Source: Chlamydia trachomatis (GTDB lineage: Bacteria; Chlamydiota; Chlamydiia; Chlamydiales; 2-12-FULL-49-11). From it: 5,912 nucleotides of DNA. The position numbers were made by a program, and so were the translations under genes. Positions within the stretch are counted from its first letter, which is position 1. Each line of letters begins with the position of its first letter. Positions 1 through 5,279 of the stretch are shown one piece after another. Location: assembly GCA_945870925.1 (NCBI GenBank), contig CAMBTZ010000087.1:1-5912 (forward strand), written 5' to 3'. The notes beneath the pieces are model-generated. The model was not told the DNA's origin. It was given only the letters and a program-made list of their open reading frames with translations, and searched no databases.

Positions 1-320
1 GGAAAGCCAATAGCTAAACAGATAGATGTTGTGATAAAGGCTAGTGAGAGAGAGTTTTTGATTACGTTGAAATAGGTCGGTGTCAAAATTTGTTTAAAAT
101 GTTCAAAGGTAAATGTATCAAAATGTCCGGTTTTAGTTACTTTGATAAAACTTGTAGTAACTAAAATGAGTAAAGGTAGATAGAAGAAGAAAAACTGCCA
201 GATAAACGGTGTAAGGCCTACAGCAAATGGCAACTCTTTTTTTAATCGTTTTCGGAACGGATTTTTCTTTTTTTCATAGCCCGGTAAGGATAAAAAATCA
301 TTTTCTAATATTTGAGTCAA
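1..320 (-). CDS. potB: Spermidine/putrescine-type ABC transporter permease PotB, 5' part only
   Basis: Inner-membrane permease subunit that would pair with PotC and the PotA ATPase to import polyamines. About 106 codons are present; the gene leaves the window at position 1. The start must be TTG at 320-318: an in-frame TAG lies four codons upstream (332-330), no ATG or GTG occurs between, and GAGGG (330-326) sits 5 nt before it. Residues 1-30 form a charged cytoplasmic lead. Residues 32-58 are a strongly hydrophobic first membrane helix containing FYLPLLILVTTSF. Residues 71-106 (FTFEHFKQIL, then PTYFNVIKNSLSLAF) match the PotB region leading into the second helix, as I recall it from the E. 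coli protein. It begins 1 nt after the potA stop codon, so it is co-transcribed and probably translationally coupled. Family assignment is firm. The substrate (spermidine, putrescine or another small cation) is inferred. Confidence 0.87.
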   Translation of the reverse strand, partial: MTQILENDFLSLPGYEKKKNPFRKRLKKELPFAVGLTPFIWQFFFFYLPLLILVTTSFIKVTKTGHFDTFTFEHFKQILTPTYFNVIKNSLSLAFITTSICLAIGF

Positions 321-321
321 T

Positions 322-1410
322 TTATCCCTCTAGTAAGATTACATTTTCTTTTTGCCAAGACAGGTAGACTTCATCATCATAATCAATAGTCTCTTGCGGG
401 AAATGTTCTTCGTTTTGTTCAAATACCTGGAGTTTCATTCTGTTTTTTAGGATAACTTCATAGAGAGTAGATCTACCCGTATAAACAATTGAGGAGACGA
501 TTCCTTTTAAAGTGTTTGAAAAATTTTCGACAGGTTTTTTAGATATAAATATTTTTTCAGGTCTGATGCTCATGATCGCATTATCTAATGAGGCTATCTT
601 ATTATTTTGAGGTGGGGCGATTGTAAAAGTTCCTAAATCGGTAACTTCAAATTTTGCTTCGAGTTCATTAAATAGTAATTTTCCGTCAAAAATATTTGTA
701 TTACCTACAAATTGGGCTACAAAAGTTGAATTCGGAAACTCATATATTTGCTTTGGCGTTCCAATTTGAGCAAGTTTTCCATGCGGATTCATAATCGCCA
801 TGTGGTCAGCTACAGTAAGGGCTTCAAATTGATCGTGGGTAACATAGACAAATGTAGTTAGTAATTTGTCTTGAAGATCGATAAGCTCTATAAGAAGTTT
901 TTCACGAAGCTTAAAATCAAGAGCCGCTAGTGGTTCGTCAAGAAGCAAGACTTCAGGTTCACTAATAATCGCTCTTGCAATTGCAACCCGTTGCTGTTGG
1001 CCTCCGGAGAGCTCGGAAGGTCTTTTATTGACGTGCTCGCCGAGGTCAAAGGCCTTCAATAACTTATGCACTTTATAGGCGATCTCTTCTTTAGGTCTTT
1101 TTTGAATGGTAAGGCTGTAGGCGACATTGTCAAAAACGGAGAGGTGAGGGAAAAGGGCATAATTTTGAAAAACAACATTGATTTTTCTTTTATGGACAGG
1201 TTCGTCTGTAATATCGATATTTCCAAGAAAAATCCTTCCGGAATCAACTTTTTCAAGGCCTGCAATTAGTCTTAGTAATGTTGTTTTTCCACAACCGGAA
1301 GGGCCAAGTAAGGCAAAAAATTCACCTGATGGAATTTCTAAAGAAATGTTATCAAAAATTACATTTCCATTCTTTATTTTAGATACATTTTTTAGACAAA
1401 TATTCCTCAC
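322..1410 (-). CDS. potA: Spermidine/putrescine-type ABC transporter ATP-binding protein PotA
   Basis: Cytoplasmic ATPase that powers a polyamine-type ABC importer, 362 residues (E. coli PotA is about 378). All nucleotide-binding motifs are intact: Walker A GPSGCGKT at 36-43, Q-loop Gln82 in VVFQNYALFPH, signature LSGGQQQR at 134-141, Walker B VLLLDEP at 154-160 with catalytic Glu159, D-loop LAALD, and switch His192 in VTHDQ. Residues about 280-355 (SIRPEKIFIS onward) form the C-terminal TOBE-type regulatory domain typical of the PotA/FbpC/MalK group. The usual THDQEEA reads THDQFEA here. The start is GTG at 1410-1408, preceded by a GGGG run 4 nt upstream; the N-terminus beginning there fits the family. 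potB follows directly, so this is the head of a pot operon. It diverges from trxB. MalK- or FbpC-like specificity cannot be fully excluded from the ATPase alone, but the linked PotB-like permease favours polyamines. Confidence 0.9.
   Translation of the reverse strand: MRNICLKNVSKIKNGNVIFDNISLEIPSGEFFALLGPSGCGKTTLLRLIAGLEKVDSGRIFLGNIDITDEPVHKRKINVVFQNYALFPHLSVFDNVAYSLTIQKRPKEEIAYKVHKLLKAFDLGEHVNKRPSELSGGQQQRVAIARAIISEPEVLLLDEPLAALDFKLREKLLIELIDLQDKLLTTFVYVTHDQFEALTVADHMAIMNPHGKLAQIGTPKQIYEFPNSTFVAQFVGNTNIFDGKLLFNELEAKFEVTDLGTFTIAPPQNNKIASLDNAIMSIRPEKIFISKKPVENFSNTLKGIVSSIVYTGRSTLYEVILKNRMKLQVFEQNEEHFPQETIDYDDEVYLSWQKENVILLEG
325..330 (-). promoter_or_regulatory. Ribosome binding site for potB, inside the potA 3' end
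   Basis: GAGGGA on the minus strand lies within the last codons of potA (Glu-Gly), 4-5 nt before the TTG codon at 320-318. It supports the non-ATG start of potB and coupling of its translation to potA. Confidence 0.6.
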
Positions 1411-1526
1411 GTAACCCCGTACCCCTTCTGGTTTTTGAGTTGATTTAATTTTGGCGAATTTAGAGCTGCTATTTTCGCGTAATACGATTTATTTCCACAA
1501 GAGGAAATTTCAATTCCCTTTATATA

Positions 1527-1555
1527 TTGCTTTTTTGATCGATTTTTATGATAAT
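1527..1555 (+). promoter_or_regulatory. Candidate promoter for trxB
   Basis: TTGCTT (1527-1532, 3 of 6 match to TTGACA) and GATAAT (1550-1555, 5 of 6 match to TATAAT) are separated by 17 nt and lie just upstream of the trxB ribosome site. Alternative -10 hexamers nearby, TATGAT at 1547-1552 and TTTAAT at 1555-1560, are about as good in this AT-rich gap, so the exact element is uncertain. I could not find a convincing promoter for the divergent potA gene in the same 172-bp gap (1411-1582). Confidence 0.35.
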
Positions 1556-1568
1556 TTAATATTCAAAA

Positions 1569-1577
1569 GAGGTGAGG
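1569..1577 (+). promoter_or_regulatory. Strong ribosome binding site fixing the trxB start
   Basis: GAGGTGAGG contains GAGGTGA, a seven-base match to the anti-Shine-Dalgarno complement, ending 7 nt before the ATG at 1583. It decides the start against an in-frame TTG at 1451 that would add 44 residues without similarity to thioredoxin reductases. Confidence 0.75.
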
Positions 1578-1582
1578 TAGAA

Positions 1583-2554
1583 ATGGATGTTAAGGATATA
1601 GTGATTATCGGGTCTGGACCGGCTGCTTGGACTGCTGCTCTTTATGCAGCAAGAGCGGAATTAAAACCTTTAGTATTTACCGGCGTAAAGCGTGGTGGTC
1701 AGCGTGGCGGGCAACTCACAACTACCTATGAAGTTGAAAACTATCCCGGGTTTCCATTAGGAGTGACCGGACCTGAATTGATTAGACTTATGGAGGAGCA
1801 GGCCAGAAGATTTGATGTAGTTGTTTATGAAGAAGATGTTATAGAGATCGATGCAACCGGTTCAAACTTCATTGTAAAGGGAACTAGCAACAACATATTG
1901 GCTAAGTCAATAATCTTAGCTACAGGTGCTTACGCAAAAAAGATGGATGTTCCAGGTAGTAAAGATCTTTGGAATAGAGGGATCAGTGCTTGTGCAGTCT
2001 GTGATGGAGCTCTCCCATTTTTTAGAAACCAACCTCTTGCTGTAATTGGAGGTGGCGATTCAGCTTGTGAAGAGGCTCATTTTCTAACTAAGTATGCAAG
2101 TCAAGTTTACATTATAGTAAGAAAAGATAAATTTAGAGCTTCTAAGATTATGCAAGAAAGAGTTAAAGAGCATCCAAAGATTAAAATTATTTTTGAGCAT
2201 ACACTCGAGAAAGCAATAGGAACAATGGGATTAGAGGCTATTGAAATAAAAGATGTCAAATCGGGAATAAAACAGGTTTTGCCGGTTAGAGGTCTTTTTT
2301 ATGCAATAGGGCATGAGCCAAATACAGAGATTGTTCGTGGAATAATAGATCTAGATAAGGTAGGGTATGCGAAAGTAAAATCTGGCACAACTCATACTTC
2401 ATTTGAGGGAATTTTTGCTGCAGGTGATGTGTCTGATAAACGGTATCGTCAAGCGATTACCGCAGCGGGAATGGGTTGTATGGCAGCTTTAGATGCAGAA
2501 AAATGGCTTACGGTAAATGCAGAGAGATGGTTGACGGCGCACAAGCAAAAATAA
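1583..2554 (+). CDS. trxB: Thioredoxin reductase (NADPH)
   Basis: Cytoplasmic FAD flavoenzyme that passes electrons from NADPH to thioredoxin; 323 residues, the normal low-molecular-weight TrxR size. FAD-binding GSGPAAWTA is at 10-18, GGQLTTTYEVENYPG at 42-56 is the family signature, ATG at 113-115 closes the first FAD segment, the redox centre CAVC is Cys137/Cys140 followed by Asp141, NAD(P)-binding GGGDSA is at 156-161, and the second FAD motif FAAGDV is at 278-283. The NADPH-phosphate motif, HRRDxFR in E. coli, reads VRKDKFR here (179-185). Two small internal duplications are visible: RGGQRGGQ at 37-44 and, at the extreme C-terminus, AEKWLTVN/AERWLTAH (305-320). The start is set by a strong ribosome site. 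The stop TAA is backed by TAG in the next codon. The 3' end is overlapped by the following secreted-protein gene, so the two are probably co-transcribed. Confidence 0.95.
   Translation: MDVKDIVIIGSGPAAWTAALYAARAELKPLVFTGVKRGGQRGGQLTTTYEVENYPGFPLGVTGPELIRLMEEQARRFDVVVYEEDVIEIDATGSNFIVKGTSNNILAKSIILATGAYAKKMDVPGSKDLWNRGISACAVCDGALPFFRNQPLAVIGGGDSACEEAHFLTKYASQVYIIVRKDKFRASKIMQERVKEHPKIKIIFEHTLEKAIGTMGLEAIEIKDVKSGIKQVLPVRGLFYAIGHEPNTEIVRGIIDLDKVGYAKVKSGTTHTSFEGIFAAGDVSDKRYRQAITAAGMGCMAALDAEKWLTVNAERWLTAHKQK
2495..2542 (+). repeat. Imperfect 24-bp tandem duplication at the trxB 3' end
   Basis: Two adjacent 24-bp units, 2495-2518 and 2519-2542, match at 16 of 24 bases and in trxB encode AEKWLTVN and AERWLTAH. 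The first copy corresponds to the usual TrxB terminus (AALDAE followed by an aromatic residue). The second copy adds the extra tail. In the +1-shifted frame each unit carries an ATG (2503 and 2527), and both are candidate starts of the next gene. Confidence 0.6.
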
Positions 2555-3351
2555 TAGTTATTCTTCTAGGAATGACCATTCAAATAAATGCTCTTGAGGA
2601 ACAGCCTTGGTTTCATCCTCCATTTAATTTTCATGGAAAGGGTGCAGTTGATGCAAGTTTCTTTACAGGCGTTAATAATGGCTATAATCCGATTGATTAC
2701 CACTCAACAAATATTCAGGTGATTGGAGGGCTTCTTGCTCCTATTTCTCCAAAATTAGATGTTGAAATCGAAATTGAACTTGAGAGCACATCAAAAATAA
2801 ATTTTGGCTTTGAAAGCGCTGCTATACAAATGCGAAGACTTATTCTAAATGACATTATTGGTGATTTTATCAGTTTTGATTTGGGGACAAATATTAGATT
2901 TGTTCCAAGGAATAGACTTACTGATGTTGCTGTCCCTTACCACGATCTTTGGAATATTGAATTAACCGCCGCAATAGGAAAGGAATTCACAAAGGATGAA
3001 GATTGGCTTTGGCGTACATTTGTTTTAGCAGCAGTAGGTCAGGCAAATCGTGGGTATCCATGGCTAAAAGCTAATTTTGATATTAGGGCAAAAGCTTTTA
3101 AAGACTATATTTTCTCAGCCTTCCTAAGGAGCTACTTTGGTCTTGGTCACTATACTTTGATCAATGTGAATAATTTTGATGGCTATGCAATGTTTAGACA
3201 TCAAAGTATCGATATTGGAGCAACATTTACAGTTTTATTTACAGCAAGGGGATCGCTTACCTTAAGTTTTACACACAGATTCCTAGCAAAAACATTTCCT
3301 GAAGATTACAATAGCTTTAGACTCACCTACGACTTACCCTTTTCCTTCTAG
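2527..3351 (+). CDS. Uncharacterised secreted protein, probable outer-membrane beta-barrel
   Basis: I do not recognise this gene by name. From ATG 2527 it encodes 274 residues. Residues 1-22 resemble a Sec signal peptide: Lys8, a hydrophobic core IIVILLGMTI, and a possible cleavage after Ala22 (QINA/LEEQ). The mature part opens with PWFHPPFNFHGKG and is rich in alternating polar/apolar segments such as LDVEIEIELES (78-88) and GATFTVLFTA (231-240). It ends SFRLTYDLPFSF: a terminal Phe behind alternating hydrophobics, the signal used by the BAM machinery for outer-membrane barrels. No cysteine is left after the signal peptide, so it is neither a lipoprotein nor a disulfide-linked coat protein. 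Start choice is uncertain: ATG 2503, TTG 2476 or ATG 2572 are alternatives, and no start has a strong ribosome site. The gene overlaps trxB by 28 bp with this start, suggesting coupled translation. The outer-membrane barrel is inferred; function is unknown. Confidence 0.7.
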   Translation: MVDGAQAKIIVILLGMTIQINALEEQPWFHPPFNFHGKGAVDASFFTGVNNGYNPIDYHSTNIQVIGGLLAPISPKLDVEIEIELESTSKINFGFESAAIQMRRLILNDIIGDFISFDLGTNIRFVPRNRLTDVAVPYHDLWNIELTAAIGKEFTKDEDWLWRTFVLAAVGQANRGYPWLKANFDIRAKAFKDYIFSAFLRSYFGLGHYTLINVNNFDGYAMFRHQSIDIGATFTVLFTARGSLTLSFTHRFLAKTFPEDYNSFRLTYDLPFSF

Positions 3352-3717
3352 AGCGATGACGGTTGCGGTGGCGTAGTTTTTTGAGTGTGAAAGAGAGATG
3401 TGAAATGATGGATGCCCAAAATGGGTAGAAGCTTTAGCGCTTAATTTTACTGTAGGCTTGCCAGAGGGGTCATTTAGAATTTCAATATCGAGAAATGCAA
3501 TCTCTTTTCCAAATCCTACTCCAAGTGATTTTACAACGGCTTCTTTTGCGCAGAACCTGACTGTGTAGCGACTTGTAGGGTCTTGATATCGATTACAATA
3601 TTCTTGCTCGTTTATAGAAAAGAGCTTGTCTAAAAATTTTTGTCCGTGTTGCGTTAAAACGCCCTTGAAACGTTCGATCTCAAGAATGTCTGTTCCTAGG
3701 CCTAGAATATTAGTCAT
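3334..3717 (-). CDS. acpS: Holo-[acyl-carrier-protein] synthase
   Basis: AcpS transfers 4'-phosphopantetheine from coenzyme A to the serine of apo-ACP, activating fatty-acid synthesis in the cytoplasm. The product is 127 residues (E. coli AcpS is 126). The N-terminal ILGLGTDILEIERF motif holds the metal-binding Asp10; the helix RFCAKEAVVKSLG holds Glu59; the C-terminal ISLSHSKNYATATVIAL strand pair is typical. The chosen ATG at 3717 gives MTNILGLGTD, matching family N-termini. In-frame ATGs at 3726 and 3747 would add 3 or 10 atypical residues, and none of the three has a clear ribosome site. The start overlaps the end of the upstream PIN-TRAM gene by 8 nt (ATGACTAA), so translation is probably coupled. 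The 3' end overlaps the convergent outer-membrane candidate by 18 bp. Confidence 0.93.
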   Translation of the reverse strand: MTNILGLGTDILEIERFKGVLTQHGQKFLDKLFSINEQEYCNRYQDPTSRYTVRFCAKEAVVKSLGVGFGKEIAFLDIEILNDPSGKPTVKLSAKASTHFGHPSFHISLSHSKNYATATVIALEGKG

Positions 3718-4792
3718 GGCTGTCATAAGCCGGTTGGGGCTCTTCATAAAGAGGCGAGCCTTCTTCTACAAGGGCATTGGTAAAGATAATGCGTCCTGCA
3801 GAGGTTTGTTTGACAGAAATTACTTGAGTATCGATTACCTCACCAATATACTCTCCGCCATTATTTACAACGACCATTGTCCCGTCCTCTAAATAACCGA
3901 CGCCCTGTTTAGGCTCTTTTCCATAACGCTGGATTTTGATAGTAATTGTATCGCCCGGTGGAGTAAGAGTTTTTGGAGAGTTAGAGAGAGCAAAGAAATT
4001 AATGAATAAAATTTCGTCATTTGCAGGAGTATGAGATCTATTTGCATCAGCGGTTAAGACATTTGCTTCAAGAAGTCTTGCTAAACGAACTGTTTTTTGT
4101 GAAAGATCCTTAATTTCGGGAAAATCAGTTTCGCTATATCTTAAGCTAAGAGAAGGCATTGTCTCTAATTTTTTTAAAATTTCGATCGATCTTTTTGATC
4201 TGCTTTTAATCCCTTCATCGGAGGATTCAAAATTTGACTGGAGCTCTTTTATAAGAAATCGAGGGACAATTAGTTGGTTGTTTAAAATTCCATGAGAGCA
4301 AAAATCAATAATACGGGCATCAGCTAAGACCGCAGCATCAAGGAGTAGATCTTTTTTTCTATGTACCGATTGAGAGAATTTAATAAAAGGGATGGCGATA
4401 TGAAATTCATCTGAAAATCTGAAGGCTAAAAGAGTTCCGAGGTATAGGCTAATAAGATACAGAGAGATTTTTAGAACTTCAACTACAGGCGTATTTAATG
4501 TTAGGTTGAGCGAAGTGGCATTGATAACAGTATCAAAAACTAAAACAAGAGCTTTTCCGAGCAGATAGCCTGAAAATAGGCCTATTGTTGCAATATTAAA
4601 CATACGCAGGCTGCATTTTTTAAAAAACATTTCAAAAGCAAGGAGTAGAAGTGTGAATGTTCCACCTAAACAAATCCCTGTTAAAATCCTCATAGTTAGT
4701 GAGCCTACAGGATAATGAATCATGTAGGTAGTCATAAAAAATAGACTGAGAATACTAAATAATATACGTATAAAGACAGTTGCCAAGTGCAT
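3710..4792 (-). CDS. YacL-like membrane-anchored PIN-TRAM domain protein
   Basis: A 360-residue inner-membrane protein with the layout of Bacillus YacL (about 366 residues): four membrane helices (about 5-26, 34-56, 66-86, 105-126), a cytoplasmic PIN nuclease-fold domain (about 147-268) and a TRAM nucleic-acid-binding domain (about 275-345). The TRAM part is clear: GKEPKQGVGYLEDGTMVVV at 291-309 and VISVKQTSAGRIIF at 324-337. In the PIN part, Asp152, Asp158, Glu183 and Asp249 are kept, but the motifs are altered: the family's LDTS reads LDAA, IDGR reads ADAR, TND reads TAD, and the Asp of VDxKL is Ser231. Cleavage activity is therefore uncertain. The start is ATG 4792, with GAGGGGG 5 nt upstream; an in-frame TTG at 4810 is less likely. 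The physiological role of this family is poorly known. It is first in an operon with acpS. Confidence 0.88.
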   Translation of the reverse strand: MHLATVFIRILFSILSLFFMTTYMIHYPVGSLTMRILTGICLGGTFTLLLLAFEMFFKKCSLRMFNIATIGLFSGYLLGKALVLVFDTVINATSLNLTLNTPVVEVLKISLYLISLYLGTLLAFRFSDEFHIAIPFIKFSQSVHRKKDLLLDAAVLADARIIDFCSHGILNNQLIVPRFLIKELQSNFESSDEGIKSRSKRSIEILKKLETMPSLSLRYSETDFPEIKDLSQKTVRLARLLEANVLTADANRSHTPANDEILFINFFALSNSPKTLTPPGDTITIKIQRYGKEPKQGVGYLEDGTMVVVNNGGEYIGEVIDTQVISVKQTSAGRIIFTNALVEEGSPLYEEPQPAYDSHD

Positions 4793-4797
4793 TTTTA

Positions 4798-4804
4798 CCC
4801 CCTC
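4798..4804 (-). promoter_or_regulatory. Ribosome binding site for the PIN-TRAM gene
   Basis: GAGGGGG on the minus strand, spaced by TAAAA from the ATG at 4792-4790. It decides the start against the in-frame TTG six codons upstream at 4810. Confidence 0.65.
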
Positions 4805-4817
4805 GAGCAATAAAAAT

Positions 4818-4846
4818 ATTGTATGACGTATAAAATTTTTTGTCTA
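4818..4846 (-). promoter_or_regulatory. Sigma-70-type promoter for the PIN-TRAM/acpS operon
   Basis: On the minus strand, TAGACA (4846-4841; 5 of 6 match to TTGACA) and TACAAT (4823-4818; 5 of 6 match to TATAAT) are exactly 17 nt apart. Transcription would start near 4811, giving a leader of about 20 nt that includes the GAGGGGG ribosome site. The first three bases of the -35 hexamer are the TAG stop codon of rlmH, so this promoter begins inside the upstream gene. It is the best promoter match in the window. Confidence 0.65.
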
Positions 4847-5233
4847 TTTATGATATGCAGAACCTTTATAAATTTCAAAACCTCTATAGATTTGTTCTAC
4901 TAAAACAAGTCTGACAAGCTGATGTGTAAAGGTAAGGGGAGATAGACTAAATTTAAATGTTGCGTTGTCAGAAATATTTTTAGGGGGGCCTTCCGGTCCT
5001 CCTATTACAAAAACATGAGAAGGCTTTGACATCAGAAATGAGGAAAACTCTTCACTACTTAAATATTTACCTTGAACATCAAGCAGGGAATATTTTTCAT
5101 CCTTAATTATAAGCTCTTTTGGGAAAACCCACTCAATTTTTGCCTCACGCGTGAGTCGTTTCTCATACTCGGCAAGAGCTTCGATTAACCAAGGCTCCCT
5201 GTTTTTTCCTGGAGAAATAATCTTGATGCGCAT
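4844..5233 (-). CDS. rlmH: 23S rRNA (pseudouridine-1915-N3)-methyltransferase RlmH
   Basis: SPOUT-family enzyme that uses S-adenosylmethionine to methylate N3 of pseudouridine 1915 in helix 69 of 23S rRNA, acting on assembled ribosomes. From ATG 5233 it has 129 residues against about 155-159 in E. coli and S. aureus. The N-terminus MRIKIISPGKNREPWLIEAL and AEYEKRL fit the family. The knot and SAM site are clear: VFVIGGPEG at 74-82, FSLSPLTFTHQLVRLVLVEQIYR at 95-117, and the terminal AYHK at 126-129. The shortfall is in the middle: after WVFPKE (about 35-40) the usual segment with the KEGE helix is missing before the LDVQGK strand. ATG 5236 directly upstream (MMRIK) is equally possible. Further upstream starts, as far as 5350, would run through the lgt promoter and start and give no family match. 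No ribosome site is visible; see the overlapping promoter. Confidence 0.9.
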   Translation of the reverse strand: MRIKIISPGKNREPWLIEALAEYEKRLTREAKIEWVFPKELIIKDEKYSLLDVQGKYLSSEEFSSFLMSKPSHVFVIGGPEGPPKNISDNATFKFSLSPLTFTHQLVRLVLVEQIYRGFEIYKGSAYHK

Positions 5234-5251
5234 CATGACTATCATTATAGT
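5223..5251 (+). promoter_or_regulatory. Candidate sigma-70-type promoter for lgt
   Basis: TTGATG (5223-5228; 4 of 6 match) and TATAGT (5246-5251; 5 of 6 match) are separated by exactly 17 nt. The predicted start near 5258 leaves a leader of about 22 nt before the lgt ATG, containing the GGAAGG ribosome site at 5269-5274. The -35 lies inside the first codons of rlmH, and the -10 overlaps the rlmH -10 on the other strand. Confidence 0.5.
5244..5249 (-). promoter_or_regulatory. Consensus -10 element for rlmH
   Basis: TATAAT, a perfect -10 hexamer, lies on the minus strand only 7 nt before the ATG at 5236. A -35 at normal spacing is poor (TTCCAA at 5272-5267, 3 of 6). If used, transcription would begin at or next to the start codon, giving a leaderless message, which would explain the absent ribosome site. 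Confidence 0.45.
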
Positions 5252-5268
5252 AAGAGGAGAATATTCTT

Positions 5269-5274
5269 GGAAGG
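5269..5274 (+). promoter_or_regulatory. Ribosome binding site for lgt
   Basis: GGAAGG followed by a 5-nt spacer (TGTAT) before the ATG at 5280. It supports that start, which gives the short lead and first transmembrane region expected for Lgt. Confidence 0.65.
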
Positions 5275-5279
5275 TGTAT

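Noticed and set aside
1056..1414. Small open frames lying within potA on either strand
   Set aside because: They lie wholly inside or almost wholly inside a well-supported potA gene, lack ribosome sites and family features, and read as coding shadows.
1501..1517. Partial inverted repeat (GAGGAAATTTCAATTCC) in the potA-trxB gap considered as an operator
   Set aside because: The arms match only partly and the region is low-complexity AT-rich DNA, so chance is a sufficient explanation.
1451..1582. In-frame 44-codon N-terminal extension of trxB from a TTG
   Set aside because: It has no similarity to TrxB N-termini, and the ATG at 1583 has a seven-base Shine-Dalgarno match and gives the normal family length.
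3626..3892. 88-codon plus-strand open frame across the acpS/PIN-TRAM junction
   Set aside because: It is antisense to two well-supported genes and its translation shows no recognisable domain, signal or membrane segment.
4184..4200. GATC-rich inverted repeat (GATCGATC, five T, GATC) resembling a small hairpin or terminator
   Set aside because: It is inside the PIN-TRAM coding region where it encodes a plausible Arg-Ser-Lys-Arg-Ser-Ile stretch; the stem is short and no T-run follows it.
4832..4841. A/T palindrome after rlmH considered as an intrinsic terminator
   Set aside because: It has no GC-rich stem and lies in the spacer of the promoter for the next operon; no hairpin is convincing.
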